Positions 25,901-37,900 of a DNA stretch of 64,000 nt are shown here, in pieces. The notes below the pieces were generated by a model, which searched no databases, was not told the origin of the DNA, and saw nothing but the letters and a program-made list of their open reading frames with translations. The stretch covers positions 278,047-342,046 of the forward strand of contig NZ_JAFFZE010000016.1 of NCBI RefSeq assembly GCF_025165815.1, read 5' to 3'. This DNA is from Actinophytocola gossypii (GTDB lineage Bacteria; Actinomycetota; Actinomycetes; Mycobacteriales; Pseudonocardiaceae). A program made the translations under genes and the position numbers. Every line of letters starts with the position of its first letter. Within the stretch, counting starts at the first letter, position 1.

Positions 25901-28900
25901 GCCCCGCGCGCGGAACCGCGTGCGGCGTGCCCTGGTGCGCCACCACATGCGGCTGCTGGCCGAGGAGATGCGGGTACACCCCACCCAGGACGGCTCGCAG
26001 CAGCACAAGGCCCGGCTGGAACGGCCCGTCGAACGCATCGTCGACCAGCACTTCCCGATCGGCTCCCGGGCGTCCTTCCACGCCTTCCTGCAGGAACGGA
26101 ACGACGGGCTGCCCTCCCACGGGTGGTTCATGGGCACCTCACTCGTCACCGGGACGCTGCCGGGCTTCGGCGTCGCGCTGGTGTGGGGCACGGCCGGGGG
26201 AAACCCGGTTTTCGGCGGCGCGCTCGCGCTGTCCACCCTCGTCGCCGGGCTCGGCAGCGGCCTGATCGGCCGGTGGTACGCCAAGGTGTCGCTCGACGCC
26301 GCCGACGCGCTCAAGGCCAAGGAAGCCGAGCGGCACGCCTACGAGGCCGCCCAGCGCATCAAGGAGGTGTTGGACCCGCTGCTGGCCGCGGCCCGCGGCA
26401 CCGCGTTCGCCGATCCGGCCGACGCACCCACCGAGCCGCCCCCGATCGCCGAGGCGCTCACCGGGTTGCCGAAACGCTGGCAACGGCTCGTGCGCTGGCT
26501 GCCGAACCTGATGGGCACGGTCGCGTCCGGCGTGATGATCCCGGTCGGGCCGTTCCCCGGGCCGGTCGACCCGGGGGCCCCGCCGGGCACCCCACCGCCG
26601 GTCGCCGAGTTCTCCCCGCGAACCTTCGGTGGCATGCTGGCCGCCAGCCTCGCGGTGCTCGGGGGCGGTCCCATCGTCGAGAAGTGGTTCCGCACCAGGC
26701 AGGTCGCCGCCGAGCTGGCGCAGATCGAGGTGCAGGGCGACGCGCTCACCAAGCAGGAGACCGAGTTCGTCGAGGGCGTGATCGCCGACTTCCACATGGT
26801 CCGGGCGTGGTTCGACACGATCGACGGGGAGAAGTCGCAGCCGCCCGTGGTCCACGCGCCGCCGCCGCGGGCGCCGGACTACCACGGTGGCGGGCCGAAC
26901 GCGCTGCACTTCGGGGCCAGCCTGGCGCCGGACAGCGGCGCGCCCATGTTCCGGGCGCTCGTCGAGATCATCGGCAACCTCCAGGGCCGCGAGGCGCTGC
27001 TGACCGGCGCGCTCGGCGCGAGCCGCAGCGTGACCGGCGTCCTCATCGGGGCGATCGTCGACCGGCGGTTCCACGAGACCGAGATGCGCATCCTCGACGA
27101 ACGGGTGCGCCACGACCTCACCGTCGACCAGGCGTTCCGCCAGCAGCAGCGCATCGAGCTGATCAAGCAGGTGTTCGAGCGGGTCCTGTCGGAGATCCAG
27201 CTCGCGGCACGGCAGCGGATCCACGGGCCCGACCCGGCGCCACAGCCGAAGCCGGTCGGCGCGGCCGAGCGGCGGCGGCTCGTTAGGGAGGCCGACGACC
27301 GGGTGCGGGCGGAGCGAGCCAGGGTCGAGGCCCGCCACGCCGCGGCGGTCGCCGAGGACGCCCGCGCCGAGGCCGCCGCCGCCGAGCTCGACGCGAAGCG
27401 GGCCGGGGTCGCCGGCGACCGCGGTCACCCCCTGGTCGTGGCCGCCGAGGCCGCCGCCGCGCGGGCGGTCACCGCCACCGCGAACGCCGAGGCGGCCGAA
27501 CAGGTCGCCGCCGCGGCGGCGGCCCGAGCCGGCATCGCCGAGCAGGACGCCACCCCGAACCCGGCCCCGAACCAGGGCGACGACCAGGCCAAGCCGGTCA
27601 GCGCCGTCCGGCGGCGCCTGCTGCACCAGGCCGCGAACGCCCACGCGGCCGCCCAGAAGGCCAGGGCCGTGGCCGACTACACCGCGATGCGCGCCGAGCA
27701 GGTTGAGGTCGCCGCCGAGCAGGCCAAGATCACCGCTGAGAAGGCCACCATCGCCGCCAGGGCCGCGAGAGCGGCCGAGGATCCCGCCTCGCCCCTGTCC
27801 AGCGAGTCGGACCAGGCGGCCGAGCGAGCGCGGGAGGCCAGGTACCGCGAGGCGGACGCCAGGCAGGAGGCGGTGCTCGCGCGGCAACGAGCCGATCAGG
27901 CCGCGGCGGAAGCCACCAGGACCCTCGAAGCGGCGAGGACGGCGGCCGACCGGGCCGGGCTCACCGCGGCCGAGGCCGACGCGAACACCCCGATCGGCGC
28001 GCCGCTGATCAGCAAGGCGCCCGCGGTCCCGCCGGAGCCGAGGTCCACCCCACTGGCCACCCCGAGTGGTCCCGCCCCGTCGACCGTCCAGAGCAAGCGG
28101 TCCTACCTGCGACACGGCACCGTGCGCAACAGTCTGAGCTGGGCCGCGATCGGCGGCGCGGCGTGGGTGGTCAACTCCCTGCACGACACGCCGATCTACC
28201 CCGGTTACGCGGTGGCCGCGCTCGGCGTCGGGTCCGCGATCGCCATCGGCGGCTGGGTCCAGCGCTGGCGGGACCGCAGGGCGACCGCCGAGGCGGAGGA
28301 CCGGCTGATCGACGCCGACCGGGCGGCGGCACAGGAGACCTCGAAGGCCGCGCAGGGTCCGCGCCTGGACTACCTGATGAACATCCTCCTGCGGGAGATC
28401 GCCGTCGAGGAGAGCGGCACCGTTGCGGACCCCGACCCCGCGATCGAACCGACCGCGCCCCCGTCGATGACCCCCACCCACATCGGCCCCGGCCACCCGT
28501 GGTTCACCGAGTACATCCGCACCATGGTCGACCTGGAGAACCGGGCCCTCGACCAGGAACCGAGGCCGTACCTGCTGTTCGACCGCCGCCTGCGGGGCCT
28601 CACCCGCCTGGGCGCGGAGCTGCGGCACATCGACGAGCTGCGCGAGCGGGCCGAGCGGACCGGCGACCGCCGCGAGCTCGACCAGGCGATCCGCGACCTC
28701 GACGACACCTGGTTCTTCTACCAGCGCCTGATGGTCACGGCCAAGGACATGCCGGAGCCCGGCCTCGCCCCGGCGAAGCTGGCCGAGGAGCGGGCGAAGT
28801 ACCCGTTGACGCTCGGCCGCGCGCCGAAGGTCCCCGGCGCCCTGCTCCCGGCCATGGCCGACGCCCTCGCCGCGAGCCGGGTCACCCCCGGCGGCCGCGC

Positions 28901-31900
28901 GTTCCACCCCGCCGCCGACACCGCGAGCCACGCCGCCGCGCAGGACGCCGAGCCGCGCGACGGCTACTACACGGTGCACGTCCCCGACGGCTGGTTCGGC
29001 ACGGACGGGTTGGCCACGGTCCTGCGGCACGACCCGACCTGGCAGGGGCAGCCGGTCTGGGTCGCCGGTGCCGGACTGACCGACGAGCAGGCCGCCACGC
29101 TCGAGCAGGAGCTCGGGGTGAAGGTCAGGAGCGACCCACCTCCACCACCGGGCCCGTCCGTCACGGGGGCGGCCGGCGCGCGGCCCGGGTTCACCGCGAA
29201 GGACAACCGGGCGCCGATGGCCCGGCAGACCCTGCGGAAGCTGGAGCACCTGCTCGCCGACGAGAACACCCGCCACCGCGTCGCCGCCGCCGCCGGTCTC
29301 GCCGACATCGTCATGGACGGGCCGGTGAACGGCTGGGGAGTCCGCGCCGACGGCGGCCGGTTCCCGTTCCGCGTCACCGTCGGTCCCACCCAGAACGGCA
29401 ACCCCGCCGAGTACACCGTGGTCAACGGACGCACGACCATCCGGTTCGCGCCGACGCTGCTGGCGTCGACGCCACTGTGGATGCGGTCCATCGCCCTCAA
29501 GGTGGGGCTCGGGCACGAGCTCGGCGAGGTCAACCAGAAGCTGCTCGGCAACGACGCCCCGGACCTGCTGGTCGGCCAGAATCCCGGGGACCGCACCGAG
29601 ACCTCCGCGCACGACCACGGCCGGCAGACCGAGCTGCGCGTCCTCGACGCCGAGTACCGCACCGCGACCGGCCCGGCCAGGGTGCTGAAGCGGATCGCCC
29701 TGCGGCACCACATGCGGCTGCTGGCCGAGGAGATCTCGGTCCACCCCACCAAGGCGAACTCCCGGCAGCTCAAGACCAGGCTGTCCGCGGACGTCGAGCG
29801 GATCGTCGACGAGCACTTCCCGGTCGGGTCGCGGGGGTCCTGGCACGCCAGGCTCGGGCCGCAGGGCGACGGCGTGCAGTCCCACAAGTCGTTCATCGTC
29901 ACCGCGCTGGTCACCAAGACGCTGCCGGGCTTCGCGGTGGGCGTCATCCTCGGCGGGGCCCTCGGAAACCCGACGTTCGGCGGGGCGGTGGCGCTGTCCG
30001 CGCTCGCGGTCGGGCTCGGCGACGGCCTGCTCGGCCGGTGGTACGCGAAGAAGGTGAAGGCCGCGACCGATGCGGTCAAGCACCGGGAGGCCGAGTGGCA
30101 CGCCTACGCGTCCGCCATGCTCGTCAAGGAGATGGTCGACCCGCTGCTGGCCGCGGCGCGGGGCACCGCGTTCGCCGACCCCGAGCACGCGCCGACCGAG
30201 CCGGTGCCCGACGACTACACCAGGCTCACCGGTGTTCCGGCGCTGCGGGACCGGCTGATCCACGCGACGCCCCTCGTGTTCGGCGCGGCGGCGGCCAGCA
30301 CGATGCTCCCGATCGCGTCGCTCGTGCCGACCGACCCTGCCCTGGGGGTCGCGTCGTCCCGGTTCGACGTGTCGAGAGCGGTGCTCGCGATGTGGCTCAC
30401 CGGCGCCGCGGTCACCGGCGCCACCCCGTTCCTCGAGCGGTGGTTCCAGCAGCGGAAGATGGCCGGCCAGCTGACCAGGTACGGACAGCTCAGGGCACCG
30501 CTGAGCGCGCAGGAGGCCGAGTTCGCCGCGGCCGTGACGAACACCCTGCACATGTTCATGGCCTGGGTCGACTCGGTCGACGAGGTCCGGTCCCAGCCGC
30601 ACGTGGTGACTCCGCGCCCGCCGGCACCACCCCCCGACTTCGGCGACTGGCCCGGTTTCGCGCACTTCGGTGCGTGGTCGTCGCGGCGGGGGATCCAGTC
30701 CACCCTCAGGGCGCTGCTGTTCTACGGCCCGCACCTGCCCAACCGCGACGCCGCCCTGGCCGGTGGCCTCGGCGTCGGCCGCGGTCTGCTGGCGACGCTC
30801 GTCGGGGCGATCGCCGACCGGATCATGTTCGCCAAGGAGCGCGGGCTCCACGACCGCCGGGACCTGCACGAGTTCACCACGGACCAGGCGTTCGACCAGC
30901 AGCTGCGCTACGAGCTGATCAAGGACGTGCTGGTCTCCATCCTGCCGAAGATCCACGCCGCACGGATGGTCCGGGCGCTGGGGTTCGACCCGGCGACCAC
31001 CCCGGTCGGCAAGGCTCAGCGGCTCCGGCTCGCCCATGCCCCGCACGCCGACCCCGAGGCCCGGCGGGCCCGCATCACCGCCGAGTACACCGCCCTGCTC
31101 GGCGAGCGGGCCCACCGCTACGCCACCGACGCCACAGCCGCCGCCAGGGTGGCCGGCAATGCCGTCGACGAGGCCGGTGTGGGCCCCGACCACCCGCTCG
31201 CCCAGAAGGCCGCGGCCGCCACCGCGCGGATGAAGGACGCCGTCGCCGCCGCCGAGGACGCCGCCCGGCGGGCCGAGGCGGCCGCGACCAAGGCCGGCCT
31301 GTCGGCACCGCCGAACCTCGCCGGCACCGGCGAGCAGAGCGCGGGCCAGGGGCGGACGACGCCGGTGAACGCCGCCACCCGGCGGCTGCTCACCAACGCG
31401 GCCAACACCAACGCGGCGGCGCAACGCGCCAGGGTCACCGCCGAGCACACCGCGATGCGCGCCGAGCAGGCCCGCCGCGACGCCACCGACGCCGGCGTCG
31501 CCGTTGGCCGAGCGCGGCAGGAGGCCGAGGCGGCCGCGGCACGGACCGCGCCCCGCACGGACAGGCCGGTCAACGCCGCCGAGCAGCGCCGCCGCGACCT
31601 GGCCGACGCGGCGGCGGAGCGGGTGCGGGCGGCGGAGGAGCACGCGGCCCGGACCGACCGCCGGCGGAAGGTCGCCGAGCGGCGGGCCGAAGCGGCGGCG
31701 TCGGCGGCGGCCGAAGCGGCTGCCTCGGCCAGAAAGGCGGCCGCCAGGGCGGGGCTCTCCGCGGCCGACCTCGACGCGAACACCCCGGTCGGCGCCCCGA
31801 TGCTGAGCACGCCGCCGGCGGTCGCGCCGGAGCCGCGCCTCACCCCGCTCGACCTGCCGACGGAGCCGGTACCGACGACCGTGGCGGAACGGCGGACCTA

Positions 31901-34900
31901 CCTGCGGTTCGGCGCGATCGTGGGCACCGCGGGCTGGGCCGGGACCGCGCTGCTGGCGTACGCGGTCAACTCGCTGAGCACGACGCCGATCGTCCCCGGC
32001 TTCCTGATCGCCGCGTTCGGCGCCGCGTCGGCGGTCGGTGTCGGCGGCTGGGTCGCGCGGTGGAAGGACCGCCTGTCCGCGAGCCAGGCCAAGAACGAGC
32101 GGGACGTACGGAAGCGGGAGTCGCGGCAGGAGGCGTCGCTGGCGGCGCAGCCGGAGCGCTTTCGCCATCTGATGACCCTGTTCGAACGAGAGATCGCCGT
32201 CGAGGGGCGCGGCACCGCCGTCCCGACCCCCGATCCGGTGTTCGAACCGACCGCGCCACCGTCGATGACACCGACCCACATCGACGCGGGCCACCCGTGG
32301 TTCACCCAGTACGTGCGCACGATGGTCGAGTTGGAGCGGGCCGCGCTCGACCAGGAGATCCGGCCGTACCTGCTGTTCGACGCCCGCCTGCGCGGCCTCG
32401 CCCAGCTGACCGCGGACCTGCGCGGGATCGACGAACTGCGCCGGCTGGCCGAGGAGACCGGGGACAGCAGGGCCCTGGACCAGGCCGTGCGCGACCTGGA
32501 GGACACCTGGTTCTTCTACCAGCGCCTGATGGCCACGGCCAAGCCGATGCCCAGGCCCGGGCTCTCGGCGGCCGAGCTGGCCGAGGAGCGGGCCAGGCAT
32601 CCGTTCACGCTCGGCCGCCGGCCGAGGATCCCCGGCGCGCTGCTCCGGTCGCTGGCCGACGCTCTCGTGGCCAGCGAGGTCACCCCGAACGGCCGGTCGT
32701 TCCGGCCGGTCGGCGAGGCGTCCGAGGAGCACGAGGGCTACCACAACGTGCACGTTCCCCCGGGTGAGCAAGGGTTCGGCGTCCGCCCGCTCGCCACCAT
32801 GCTCCGGTTCGACCCGAACTGGCGTGGGCAGGACGTGTGGCTCCACGGCACCGACCTGACCCCCGACGAGCTGACCGCGCTCGGCCGGCGGCTCGGCGTG
32901 GCGGTCCGGGCCGAGCCCACGCACCGGCTCGAGCCGCCGCGCACGCCGGCCGACCTCGTGGCCGCGAGCGTGACGACCCGCGCCGGCCGGTCGTTCCACG
33001 CGCCGGAGCGCGCCGACCTCCACGAGCTCGCGCGTTGGATGCCGCCGGTCCCGGACCGGCACGTGCTGCACGTCCTCGGCGCCATCGACCACGTGGTGAT
33101 CGAGGGGGAACCGCGCGACGCGGCGGAGTTCGCCGCCGTGATCCTCGCCGACCCCAGCCGGGGGGACCGCCCGGTCGTGGTCGACGCCGCCGACATCGGA
33201 GTGTCCGCCCCGTTCATCGAGGAGCTCCGCGCGCACCTCGACCGGGCCGGCGTGCGGGTCGAGTCGGACACGACCCTCGCCGACGCCCTGCTGCAGAGCA
33301 GTGTCACACCCAGCGGCCGGGCGTTCTTCCCGGCCGACGACACCGCGGCCCACGAGGCGGCGCGGACCGTCCCGCGCACCCCGCGCTTCCACACCGTGCA
33401 GGTGCGGATCGCCCCCGACGGCGGGTTCCAGCTCGGCGACCGGTCCGTCACCCCCACGGAGATGGCCAGGGTGTTCCGCCACGACCCGAGCTGGAACCGC
33501 GAGCGGACGCCCGGCCTGTGGCTCGTCGACCCCTCCGGCCTGGTGACCACCCGGCACCTCGACGAGCTGGCGTCCTTCCTCGGCGCCCCGGTGCGGGCGG
33601 ACGACACCAGGGTGGGCGACGCCCTGGCGGCGAGCAAGATCGTCCAGGGCAACCGCGTGTTCGGCGAACCGCTCCCCACCCGGCCCGCCTTCCCGCCCGT
33701 GCACACCCTCTACGCCATCGGCGACCTGGACGGGATCCTCGTCAACGGCCGACTGTTCGACGTCGAGGGAACCCGCCGGCTGATCACAGCGGACCCCGAA
33801 TGGCGCGGACGACCCGTACACATCGCCGGACCCGTCGGGCTGCGACCAGAAAAACTCCAGGAACTCGAAACGCTGCTCGGCGTACCGGTAACCGGCGACA
33901 CCACCATCGCCGACACGCTCGCCGACAGCCACCCGGTCCGCGGTGGCCGCTCGTTCCTACCCGACGGTGCCGTGCTCACCCCGCCCCGCGAGACCTACCA
34001 CACCATCCACCTGCACGCCGACCAGTTCAGCGTGACCGAACTGAAGGCCCTGATCCGCCACGACCCCACCCGACACGGCAAGGACGTCGTCCTCGCCATC
34101 GCCGGCCCTGACATCGCCCCCGACCACCTCGCCGACCTACGCCACGCCCTCGGCGTGGACATCACCACCGCCCCTTCGCGACCAGGCGGCACCTCGACGC
34201 CGGCACCGGACCCGGCCGGGCAAAGCCTGGGGCACACCGGGCTCCGGTTCACCAGCGACGCGCTCGATGCGCTGCGCGCCACGGCCGGGACCGACGACCT
34301 CGTCCTGGACGTGCGGTCGTTCGCCCCCACCGAATCCGACACCGAGCCCGACGTCCCGGACGGCGGCGACCAGCTCACGCCCACCCACGACACCGTGCAC
34401 CTGCACGCCGCGTACGCCGGCCTCGGTCTGACCGTCGAGAACCCGGCCACCGGCGAACCTGTCGACGTCGAGGTCGTGATCGTCACCGACCCCAGCGAGC
34501 TGGCCTACCTCGACCGCCACGGCGCGACCGCCCGAACCAGGCTCCTGGCCAGCGGGCCGCAGATCCGGTTCGCCCCGACGAGCTTCGCCGACAGCGAGAT
34601 GCTCGTGGGGACGATCGCGTACCAGTTGACCTACGTCCACCATCGGCTCGCCGGGATCCGCGTGACCAGCGAGAACAGCGACGAGCTGGAGGCCGCGGCC
34701 CGTGCCGGCCAGGCCCTGGCGGTGGTGGCGTACCGCGAGACCGTCGCCGATCTCGAACAGGACCAGTTCCGGCCCACCGCCTCCCGCGGCAACACCGACG
34801 TCCTGGCCAGCGGCGACCACCTACCACTCACCCCGGACACCGCCCTCCAACACGCGGCACTCGCCGGCATCACCCCCACCATCGAACACCCGACCACCGG

Positions 34901-37900
34901 CGAACCGGTCCACGTCGAGTTCGTCACCGTCACCGACCCCGCCGAACTGGCCTACCTCGACGACCACCACGCCTCCGCCCGCACCAGGATCCTGCCGACC
35001 GGCCCACAGCTCCGGCTCGGCCCCGCAAGCTTCGTCGACAACGAAACCCTCGTCGCGGCCATCGCCCACGAAATGACCCACGTCCACCAACGACTCAGCG
35101 GAATCCGCGTCACCAGCGACAACCGCGCCACCCTGGAAACCGAAGCCCACGCCAACGAAACCCCAGCACTGGAGGAGTACCGCAACAATGCCGCCAACCA
35201 GGTTCGTCGTGGACAAGACATACCTGCTGCCGGAGGACGAGCTACTGGCGTCGGGCCGGCTGGAGAAGGGAGTGATCGAGCCGGGAACGGTGCTGCACCG
35301 GGAGGACACGGGACAGCAGGTGCGCGTACTGGAACTGGAGTTCCCGACCCCGACGCAGACAGGAACGAACCGGCTGACCCTGCGGATCGACCCGGCGGAC
35401 CGGACGGCGCTCCAGGACGGAGTGGTGCTGACCAGCAGCGAGTAGCTCCCCGCCCGGACCCCGGCAAGCAGCAGCTCCGGCGCGATACCTCCGCCGTTAC
35501 CGTCGCCGCGCAGGAAACCGCCCGCGCCGCCGCCGAACGCGCCCGGCAGGCCGCCGAACGAGCCACCGCAGCCGCCGAACACGCCGAGGACGTCGCCACC
35601 CAAGCCAGGACCGCCGCCGACCAGAACCCCGCGACCGACACACACGCACGATTCGCCGAAGACCGAGCCGCCCTGGCCGCGAAGGAAGCACGAATCGCCG
35701 GACTCGACGCGGACACCGCCACCGGCGCCGCCAACCGCGCCGCCGAACTGGCCACGACCGACCACGTCACCCGCCGCGCCCTCCACCGGGACGCCGAGAG
35801 AGCGCGGATCGCCGCTCAGGAAGCCGACCTTGCCGCCACCCAGGCCACCGTCGCCGCCGACCGCGCCCAACGCTTCGCCGAACAGGGCCGCAACGCCGCC
35901 ACGGCCGCGGCGGCGGCCGCCGGTGGGACGGCCACCGAGCCGAAGCAGGAGACCCACCAACCAACCCCCGGCAAGCGGCAACTCCTGCGCGACGGCGCCA
36001 CCGCGCACGAAACCGCCCGCGCCGCCGCCGAACGCGCCCGGCAGGCCGCCGAACAGGCCACCGCAGCCGCCGAACACGCCGAGGACGTCGCCACCCAAGC
36101 CAGGACCGCCGCCGACCAGAACCCCGCGGCCGACACACACGCACGATTCGCCGAAGACCGAGCCGCCCTGGCCGCGAAGGAAGCACGAATCGCCGGACTC
36201 GACGCGGACACCGCCACCGGCGCCGCCAACCGCGCCGCCGAACTGGCCACGACCGACCACGTCACCCGCCGCGCCCTCCACCGGAACGCCACCAGGGCGC
36301 GGATCACCGCCCAGGAAGCCGAACTCGCCGCCACCCAAGCCACCACCGCCGCCGACCGCGCCCAACGCTTCGCCGAACAGGGCCGCAACGCCGCCACGGC
36401 GGCGGCCGCCATCAAGCCAACCGACCAGGCGAACCAGCAGAGCGACCAACCGACCACCGGCGAACCCGCGCGCGCCGAGCCGGACACCCCGCCCACGTTC
36501 CCGGTGCGGGCGTTGCCACATTCGACGTTCCGGGTGGACTCCGACGCCGTCCCCAACCGGTGGATCGGCGAGCACGCCCGCGGCGCGATGTCGCGGGTCA
36601 AGGACGACGCGGCGATGCGTGGCGTCGAGGAGACCCGCCGCGGCCACTACCGGGTGACCAGAAAGGACGGCTCCACCTTCGTCGTCACCGTCGTCGCCAA
36701 GGAGGTGCAGGACGGCCACCCGGCCGAGGTCGTCGTCATCGGTGCGGACCGCGGCCTGATCCGGGTGTCGCCCCGGCTCGCGGAGGACCTCGTCGACCTG
36801 GCGGTGGCCAGCGGTCTCGCCCAGCTCGGCGACCGGCTCGCGGGCAACGACGTCGAGCAGGACCTGCTCACTCGCGACCACCACCCCGGCTCCGCGTCGA
36901 CGCTCTCCGCCCACGACGTCGGCCGCGAGGCCGAGCTGCGGCACCTGCACCGCACCCGGGCCGCCGCCGCCAAGCAGGGCCTGCCGCACCAGCGCCGGCA
37001 CACCAAGGTCTGGCAGGCGCTGGTCGAGGACATGGGCGTGCACCCGGAGGAGGAGGGCGGGCCGCAGCGCCGCGCCGTCACCACGGCCGACACCCGGTAC
37101 CTGATCGACGGGTTCGTGGCGAACACACGCCGGCCGAGCTGGGTGCACGAGCCGAGCGGGTACACGCCGTGGAAGGCGTTCATCCCCGTGTTCGGCGCCA
37201 GCATCCTTCCCGGTGCCGCCGCGACGGCGGCGATCGCGGGCCTGTCGATCGCGAGCGGTGGGTCGTTGGCTGTCGCCGCCGCGGTCGGAGTGATGAACCT
37301 CGGCACGGCCGTCGCCGGCACGCTGGTCGGCCGGTGGTACGGCCGGCGGGAGAAGGACATGGTCGACGCCGGCCACGGCTACTACGGCAAGAAGCGCGCG
37401 TACGACATCGCGGAGAAACGCCGCGAGCCACTCAACGCGCTGCTCGCCCGGATGCGCACGATGGGCATCGACGTCAACGATCCCGGCCCGCCCGAACCGC
37501 CGGTGACCGACCCCGAACCGAGGCAGGTGCAGCGGTACCGGAACCTCCTCATCAACCGCGGCCTCCCGCCGGTGATCGGCGCGATCGCCGCGACCCCGCT
37601 GCTGGCCGTCGGCCTGCCGCCCTGGAACCTCGTCACGCACTGGGGCATCGCCGGCTTCGCCGCCGCGTTCGGGCCGGTGGCCGAGCGCTACCTGCGCAAG
37701 AGGATGGTGCCGCGCGAGTGGACGTGGTTCGACGAGATCGCCCGCGAGCTCGACCGTCGGAACGCGCGGTTCGACCAGCGGTTCCTCGCCCACGTGCACG
37801 AGCTGCTGGACCGGATCGACCGGATCGCCGGCACGAACCCGCCCAGCGTGGCTCCGGTGCGGGAGCCGATCCCGGACATCACCATCGACAACAACCCAGC

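Noticed and set aside
26139..33932. 2,597-codon open frame antisense to the giant gene
   Set aside because: It mirrors the G/C3 bias of the plus-strand gene, its translation is rich in Arg/Gly/His/Asp without domains, and it has no ribosome site. It is a shadow of the plus strand.
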